27,286 nt of DNA, from the NCBI RefSeq assembly GCF_000717645.1, contig NZ_JNZZ01000044.1, positions 1 through 27,286 of the forward strand, in the 5' to 3' direction. Under the pieces are notes generated by a model, which saw only the letters and a list, made by a program, of their open reading frames with translations, was not told the DNA's origin and did no database searches. Every line of letters starts with the position of its first letter. Position 1 is the stretch's first letter. A program made the translations under genes and the position numbers. The DNA comes from Streptomyces californicus. GTDB taxonomy: Bacteria; Actinomycetota; Actinomycetes; Streptomycetales; Streptomycetaceae. Shown here piece by piece: positions 23,869 to 27,286 of this stretch.

Positions 23869-24462
23869 ATGGGTGCCGGATTCTTCTACTCGTACCACCT
23901 GGGCTGGTCCCGGCCGGACGTCCGGACGCTCCTGGGCGACCTGGAGGCCGAGGGGTTGCGCCCGGCGCATCCGGTGACCGGCCGCGCCGTGCTCGTCAGC
24001 CTCGACTCGGCGTCCCCGGGGTCCCGTTCCCCCGTCACCCGCGAGCAGTTGCTGGATGTCGCCGGGCTCCGGCGTCTGCCCGAGATCGGGTTCCGGCTGT
24101 GGTCCGACGCCGGCCCCGACCTCCTGGTACGCGTCCGGCGGGCCCGGCCCGGAGTCGTCGCCCTCGACTTCTCCGTGGGCGAGCTGCCCGGCCCGGAGCG
24201 GGAACACGCGGTGAGCGCCATACGGCGCACCGTCGGCCGGGCCTCCGTCCTCTGCATCGGCTTCGTCGTGGACCGCACCGGCGCCACGGCCGCCACCGAC
24301 TGGGACAGCGTCGTCATCGAGGGCGCCGCGCCCCTCGACGTCTGGCCCGACACCGTCGCCGTACGGGACGAGACCGCCGCCCGCCACCCGCAGCTCGCGG
24401 TGATGGACGCGGTGGACGTGTCCCCGTGGAAGGTGTTCGGGAACGCGGTGCTCGGGGTCTGA
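23869..24462 (+). CDS. Hypothetical protein, unknown function
   Basis: I do not recognise this protein (197 aa from ATG 23869). It begins GAGFFYSYHLGW and has a mixed alpha/beta pattern with a VVALDFSVGELPG strand, VLCIGFVVDRTGATAATDW and a C-terminal VSPWKVFGNAVLGV. No signal peptide or membrane helix is seen. The start is uncertain: in-frame GTG 23806 would suit a leaderless mRNA from the box-linked promoter, and ATG 23839 is a third choice; all share the same C-terminus. Third-position GC is high, in line with host genes rather than the cas operon. A short hairpin follows the stop. Confidence 0.7.
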   Translation: MGAGFFYSYHLGWSRPDVRTLLGDLEAEGLRPAHPVTGRAVLVSLDSASPGSRSPVTREQLLDVAGLRRLPEIGFRLWSDAGPDLLVRVRRARPGVVALDFSVGELPGPEREHAVSAIRRTVGRASVLCIGFVVDRTGATAATDWDSVVIEGAAPLDVWPDTVAVRDETAARHPQLAVMDAVDVSPWKVFGNAVLGV

Positions 24463-24478
24463 GCCGGGGGAGCGGGTA

Positions 24479-24493
24479 CCGGGCGCGGCCCGG
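24479..24493 (+). terminator. Short GC hairpin after the hypothetical gene
   Basis: CCGGGC (24479-24484) and GCCCGG (24488-24493) form a 6-bp stem with a 3-nt loop 16 bp after the stop. There is no U tract; it is a weak candidate. Confidence 0.35.
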
Positions 24494-24533
24494 CCGCCGA
24501 TGAACGGGGCGGGGAGTTCTGGGGTTCCGGTCC

Positions 24534-24701
24534 TCGCCCGGACGCCGTGGCGGATGCGGTCCGGCGGCGACCTCGTGACCCGGATGCCGTGGGGGACTCC
24601 GCCTGACGGCAGCGTCATGGCCGGGACGTCGTGGGGGATTCCGTCCGCAGGCAGCGTCCTCACCGGGACGCCGTGGCGGGCCCGGCCTGCCGGCAACGTC
24701 A
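24534..24701. repeat. Four 42-bp tandem repeats before the glycosyltransferase
   Basis: Units lie at 24534-24575, 24576-24617, 24618-24659 and 24660-24701. Each contains a CCGGGACGCCGTGG-like core followed, 16-17 bp later, by GGCAGCGTC or a variant. The array ends beside CATAAT (24700-24705), a -10-like hexamer positioned so that transcription could start at or next to the ATG at 24713. The period is a multiple of three and an in-frame ATG at 24500 exists, so a repeat-coding N-terminus cannot be excluded. Confidence 0.75.
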
Positions 24702-24712
24702 TAATCGGCCAT

Positions 24713-26011
24713 ATGTCCGACCACCAGCTCCGCCCCCGGACGCCGACGCCCCCCGCTCCGACGCACCCCGCTCCGGAGCCCGCTGCTCCGAAGCCGACCG
24801 CCCCCACGCCCACCGCCCCGGCACCCGGCCGTCGCGCGTCCGGCCTCCGCGCCCTCGGGCCCCGGGCCGCCGCCGCGTTCCGGTCCGCCGCGCCCGCCCT
24901 CGGGATCTACGCCGCCGTGCGGGCGCTGGGCCTCCTGGTCTTCTGGGTCGCCGCGTCCGTCGCCGGGAAGGACCCGCTGGGGCCGCTCAGCGGACGCTGG
25001 GACTCCGTCTGGTACCAGCGCATCGCCGAGAACGGCTACGGCTACACCGTCACCCTCCCGAACGGCTCCGTCCACCCCGACCTGGCGTTCTTCCCCCTCC
25101 TCCCCGCCCTGGAACGCGGCATCTCCGCCGTGACCCCCCTCACCCTCGGCGGCGCCGGCCTCCTCGTCGCCTGGACGGCCGGTCTGCTCGCCGCCTGGGG
25201 CATCTACGCCGTGGGGGCGCGGCTGCGCGGACGGCGTACGGGGATCGTGCTGGCCGCGCTCTGGGGCGTCTACCCGACGGCGTTCGTGCAGTCGATGGCG
25301 TACACCGAGACCCTGTTCACCGCGCTCGCCGCCTGGGCGCTGTACGCCGTCCTCACCGGCCGCTGGATCGTGGCGGGCGCGCTATGCGTGCTGGCCGGTC
25401 TGACCCGGCCCACGGCGGCCGCGCTCATCGCCGCCCTGGCGATCACCGCCGCCGCCACCCTTCTGCGGGGGTACCGGGAGCAGCGGGGAGAGGCGGGGGC
25501 GGGCCGCGCGGGCCCGCTGCCACGGCGGCACGCCCGGATGCTCGCCGGCGTGGCGCTCGCGCCGCTGGGCTGGCTGGCGTACGTGGTGTTCGTGGCGGTA
25601 CGGGAGGGCGGCCCCTTCGCGTACTTCGAGGTCCAGGCACAGTGGGGCAACAACATCGACGGCGGCGTCGCGCTCGCCACCTTCATCGCCGGCCTCCCGT
25701 GGCCCGCCGCCCTCGGCCTGTGCGCGGCGCTCGGGCTGCTCGGGTGGCTGGTGGCGCTGTGCGTACGGCAGCGGCAGCCGCTCCCCGTCCTCGTCTACGC
25801 GGTCGCGATCGTCGTCATCTCGCTGATCGGCGCCGGATACTTCGGCTCCCGGCCGCGCCTGATGATGCCCGCCTTCCCGCTGCTGCTCCCGCCCGCCGCC
25901 GCTCTCGCGGGGCTGCGGACGACGGGACGCACGGCCGCCGTGCTCACCGCCCTGGCCTGCGCGTCGGCGGCCTACGGAGCCTGGACCCTCCTGGGCGCGG
26001 GCCCGCCGTAA
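24713..26011 (+). CDS. GT-C membrane glycosyltransferase, PIG-V-like mannosyltransferase
   Basis: The 432-aa protein has a Pro/Ala/Thr-rich N-terminus (about 1-45) and then roughly ten hydrophobic helices. The first loop holds RWDSVWYQRIAENGYG, matching the WD-x-x-WY-x-x-IA-x-x-GY motif of PIG-V-type and related bacterial mannosyltransferases; the Asp is the likely catalytic residue. AYTETLFTALAAWALY and ARPRLMMPAFPLL-like segments (SRPRLMMPAFPLL here) are also typical. It probably transfers mannose or another sugar from a polyprenyl phosphate to an envelope acceptor; the acceptor is unknown. The ATG at 24713 gives a normal length and may be leaderless; a start at 24500 would add 71 residues encoded by tandem repeats. 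Confidence 0.82.
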   Translation: MSDHQLRPRTPTPPAPTHPAPEPAAPKPTAPTPTAPAPGRRASGLRALGPRAAAAFRSAAPALGIYAAVRALGLLVFWVAASVAGKDPLGPLSGRWDSVWYQRIAENGYGYTVTLPNGSVHPDLAFFPLLPALERGISAVTPLTLGGAGLLVAWTAGLLAAWGIYAVGARLRGRRTGIVLAALWGVYPTAFVQSMAYTETLFTALAAWALYAVLTGRWIVAGALCVLAGLTRPTAAALIAALAITAAATLLRGYREQRGEAGAGRAGPLPRRHARMLAGVALAPLGWLAYVVFVAVREGGPFAYFEVQAQWGNNIDGGVALATFIAGLPWPAALGLCAALGLLGWLVALCVRQRQPLPVLVYAVAIVVISLIGAGYFGSRPRLMMPAFPLLLPPAAALAGLRTTGRTAAVLTALACASAAYGAWTLLGAGPP

Positions 26012-26088
26012 GCCCCCGGGCCTTCCCGCAGTACGGCCCCGGCCGCGACGGTGACGGCGACGGGCGAACCCGCCACGGCGCAGCCCCG

Positions 26089-26156
26089 GGCGCCCGCAGC
26101 GCCGCTGCTCCTCCGCGGCCCCGGCGCCCGCAGCGCCCTTGCTCCTACGCGGCCCC
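26089..26156. repeat. 34-bp direct repeat spanning the DUF192 stop
   Basis: Units at 26089-26122 and 26123-26156 match at 31 of 34 positions. One mismatch (C to A) creates the CTA (26145-26147) read as the TAG stop of the minus-strand DUF192 gene; the other unit has CTC there. Confidence 0.75.
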
Positions 26157-26720
26157 AGAGGTCCCGGACGCCCCGGACGCCTCGGTGGTCCCCGGCGCTC
26201 CGTGTGCCCCAGACGCCCCGGCTGCCCCGGAGGCCCCCGGCGCCCCGGCTGCCTCAGCAGCCCCGGCGGCCTTCGGCGTCCCGGCTGCCTCAGCAGCCCC
26301 GGTGGCCTCCGGCGTCCCGGCTGCGGGAGCCTGTGCCGGGGTCAGCTCCACCCGTACGCCCCGGCGCACCCCCCACCGTTCCATCGCCCCCGCCTCCGCC
26401 TCCAGCACGTGCCGGGCCCGCAGGCGGGGGAGTCCGAGGCGGCCGGGCCTCATCGTGGTGACCGCCAGGACCCGGAACCTCCGGTCCAGGTACGCCACAT
26501 CGATCGCGAACCGCATGCCGAAGGTGTGCACGCTCCCGCACGGGGTGAGCATCAACGCCCCCGCGATCCCGTCCCGCCCGAGCAACCCCCGGGTACGGGC
26601 CCGGTACGAGGCCGCGATGCGCAGCGGCACTTCCCCGGCCCCGCCCGCCGGGGCCGCGTCCCCGCCCCCGGAGTCCGTGCCGACCGTGAGCGTGCCGTCG
26701 CCATCGCGCCATGTCCTCAT
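26145..26720 (-). CDS. DUF192 protein with Ala/Gly-rich repeat tail
   Basis: The 191-aa protein has a DUF192 core (about residues 30-127): TRGLLGRDGIAGALML, the CGSVHTFGMRFAIDVAYLD signature, and VLEAEAGAMERWGVRRG. The family is often secreted in other bacteria but no signal peptide is seen here; its function is unknown. Residues 128-191 are an Ala/Gly/Pro/Thr tail made of about 12-residue repeats, encoded by two 36-bp copies at 26244-26279 and 26280-26315 plus weaker ones. The ATG at 26720 lies opposite the prepilin peptidase across a shared 159-bp region with five GGGCCC hexamers. A TACGGT -10-like site on the minus strand (26734-26729) would give a very short or absent leader. Confidence 0.85.
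   Translation of the reverse strand: MRTWRDGDGTLTVGTDSGGGDAAPAGGAGEVPLRIAASYRARTRGLLGRDGIAGALMLTPCGSVHTFGMRFAIDVAYLDRRFRVLAVTTMRPGRLGLPRLRARHVLEAEAGAMERWGVRRGVRVELTPAQAPAAGTPEATGAAEAAGTPKAAGAAEAAGAPGASGAAGASGAHGAPGTTEASGASGTSGAA
26244..26315. repeat. 36-bp direct repeat in the DUF192 tail
   Basis: Two adjacent 36-bp copies (26244-26279, 26280-26315) differ at two positions, and a third partial copy follows. They encode 12-residue Ala/Gly-rich repeats in the C-terminal tail of the DUF192 protein. Confidence 0.75.
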
Positions 26721-26753
26721 GGGCACCGACCGTAGACCCCGGCACCGCCGTAC

Positions 26754-26873
26754 GGGCCCCGAACGGCGGCGCTCGGGCCCTGGGGCCCACCTGATCCCGA
26801 TCCGCCGGACGCACCTGCCCTGCCGCTCTGGGCCCCCGGGCCCAAGACCCCTGCTCCCGCCGCCCGTTAGGGT
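26754..26873. promoter_or_regulatory. Divergent regulatory region with paired GGGCCC boxes
   Basis: GGGCCC occurs at 26754, 26775, 26783, 26830 and 26838, forming two N2-spaced pairs (26775-26788 and 26830-26843). TAGGGT at 26868-26873 is a good -10 and starts exactly 24 bp after the right-hand pair, as at flp. Six bases separate it from the GTG at 26880, so the prepilin peptidase mRNA is probably leaderless. Confidence 0.6.
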
Positions 26874-26879
26874 CGGGCC

Positions 26880-27286
26880 GTGGACGCCGTGCTGCTCGTC
26901 GTCGCCGCGGTCTGGGGTGCCGTCACCGGACTGCTGATCCCGCGCGCCGCCTACCGGTTCGCGGTCGAGCCGGAGGAGCCGTGGCGTACGGCGTGCCCGG
27001 CGGGCCACCCCCTCGCCGGTCCGGTACGCGGCTGGCTCGGCCCGCCCCGCTGCGCCCCCTGCGCCGAGCCCGGGGCGCCCGCGACCCCGGCGGCGGAGAC
27101 CCCCGTACGGCCGGAGGAGGCTGAGGCGGGCCCCAGCGCCACCGCAGCCGCCCCGGAAGCCGACCTCAGCCCCACCGCAGCCGCAACCGCCCCGCAAGCC
27201 ACCCCCAGCCCCACCGAAGCAGCCCCCGACGTCGGTCGGGAAGCCGCCCCGGACACCGCCAGGGAAGCCGCCCCCCGCCCCACCGC
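26880..27286 (+). CDS. Prepilin peptidase, A24/TadV-like (N-terminal part, cut by window)
   Basis: Only the first 135 codons are present; the frame is open to the window end. The start VDAVLLVVAAVWGAVTGLL continues as IPRAAYRFAVEPEEPWR, resembling the first membrane helix and PRxxY region of actinobacterial A24 prepilin peptidases. A Cys39-x3-His43 and Cys58-x2-Cys61 set resembles the zinc site found in many prepilin peptidases. Residues 62-135 are Ala/Pro/Thr/Glu low complexity, so a long disordered insert separates the first helix from the unseen catalytic Asp region. It would process the Flp and TadE prepilins encoded at the left end. The GTG start is supported by the adjacent TAGGGT promoter. 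The family call rests on the N-terminus and context alone. Confidence 0.65.
   Translation, partial: MDAVLLVVAAVWGAVTGLLIPRAAYRFAVEPEEPWRTACPAGHPLAGPVRGWLGPPRCAPCAEPGAPATPAAETPVRPEEAEAGPSATAAAPEADLSPTAAATAPQATPSPTEAAPDVGREAAPDTAREAAPRPT

Noticed and set aside
23804..23977. A 58-codon frame from the ATG at 23804 next to the TACGCT promoter
   Set aside because: It overlaps the larger frame out of phase and encodes an Arg/Trp-rich shadow peptide; the GTG at 23806 in the larger frame fits better.

Overview
The window is very GC-rich with strong G/C third-position bias. It carries actinobacterial hallmarks: a Tad/Flp pilus locus with an OmpA-like partner, a HisKA_3/LuxR two-component pair, DUF192 next to a TadV-type prepilin peptidase, and an actinobacterial type I-E cas operon. 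It most likely comes from a Streptomyces chromosome. The genus is inferred from gene content and composition, not from a marker gene.

Region 1 (about 229-11791, all + strand) is a Tad pilus locus: cpaB, tadZ/cpaE, two TadE-like pseudopilins, cpaF/tadA, tadB and tadC, then a sensor kinase and a LuxR-type response regulator. After these come the Flp pilin, a TadG-like protein, a lipoprotein and a secreted OmpA-like protein. ATPase, platform proteins, pilin and pseudopilins are all present. The matching prepilin peptidase lies about 20 kb away at the right edge (26880 onward, cut by the window). Two strong hairpins (11856-11945) end this block against a convergent dienelactone-hydrolase-like gene.

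Region 2 (about 12708-15702) holds a heptamer-periodic repeat array, a small ORF overlapping a Cys-rich 552-aa protein of unknown function, a cruciform-like terminator, and a gene-free 600-bp leader with nested dyad symmetry in front of the cas genes.

Region 3 (15703-23532) is a type I-E cas operon: cas3, cas8e, cse2, cas7e, cas5e, cas6e. The five Cascade genes look intact and mostly overlap by 4 bp. There is no cas1, no cas2 and no CRISPR array. Cas3 is full length, but its helicase motifs are eroded: the Walker A Lys is Arg, SAT is AAT, the motif V signature is missing and the motif VI arginines are lost. One HD-domain metal ligand is also replaced. This looks like a retained but non-canonical system, possibly DNA binding without processive helicase-nuclease activity.

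Region 4 (about 23533-27286) has a hypothetical protein, a PIG-V-like GT-C membrane glycosyltransferase preceded by four 42-bp tandem repeats, a DUF192 protein with a repeat-built tail, and the partial prepilin peptidase. A paired box, GGGCCC-N2-GGGCCC, lies 23-24 bp upstream of a TANNNT -10 hexamer in front of flp, the hypothetical gene and the prepilin peptidase. This suggests one regulator, perhaps the two-component system encoded here, links these distant promoters.
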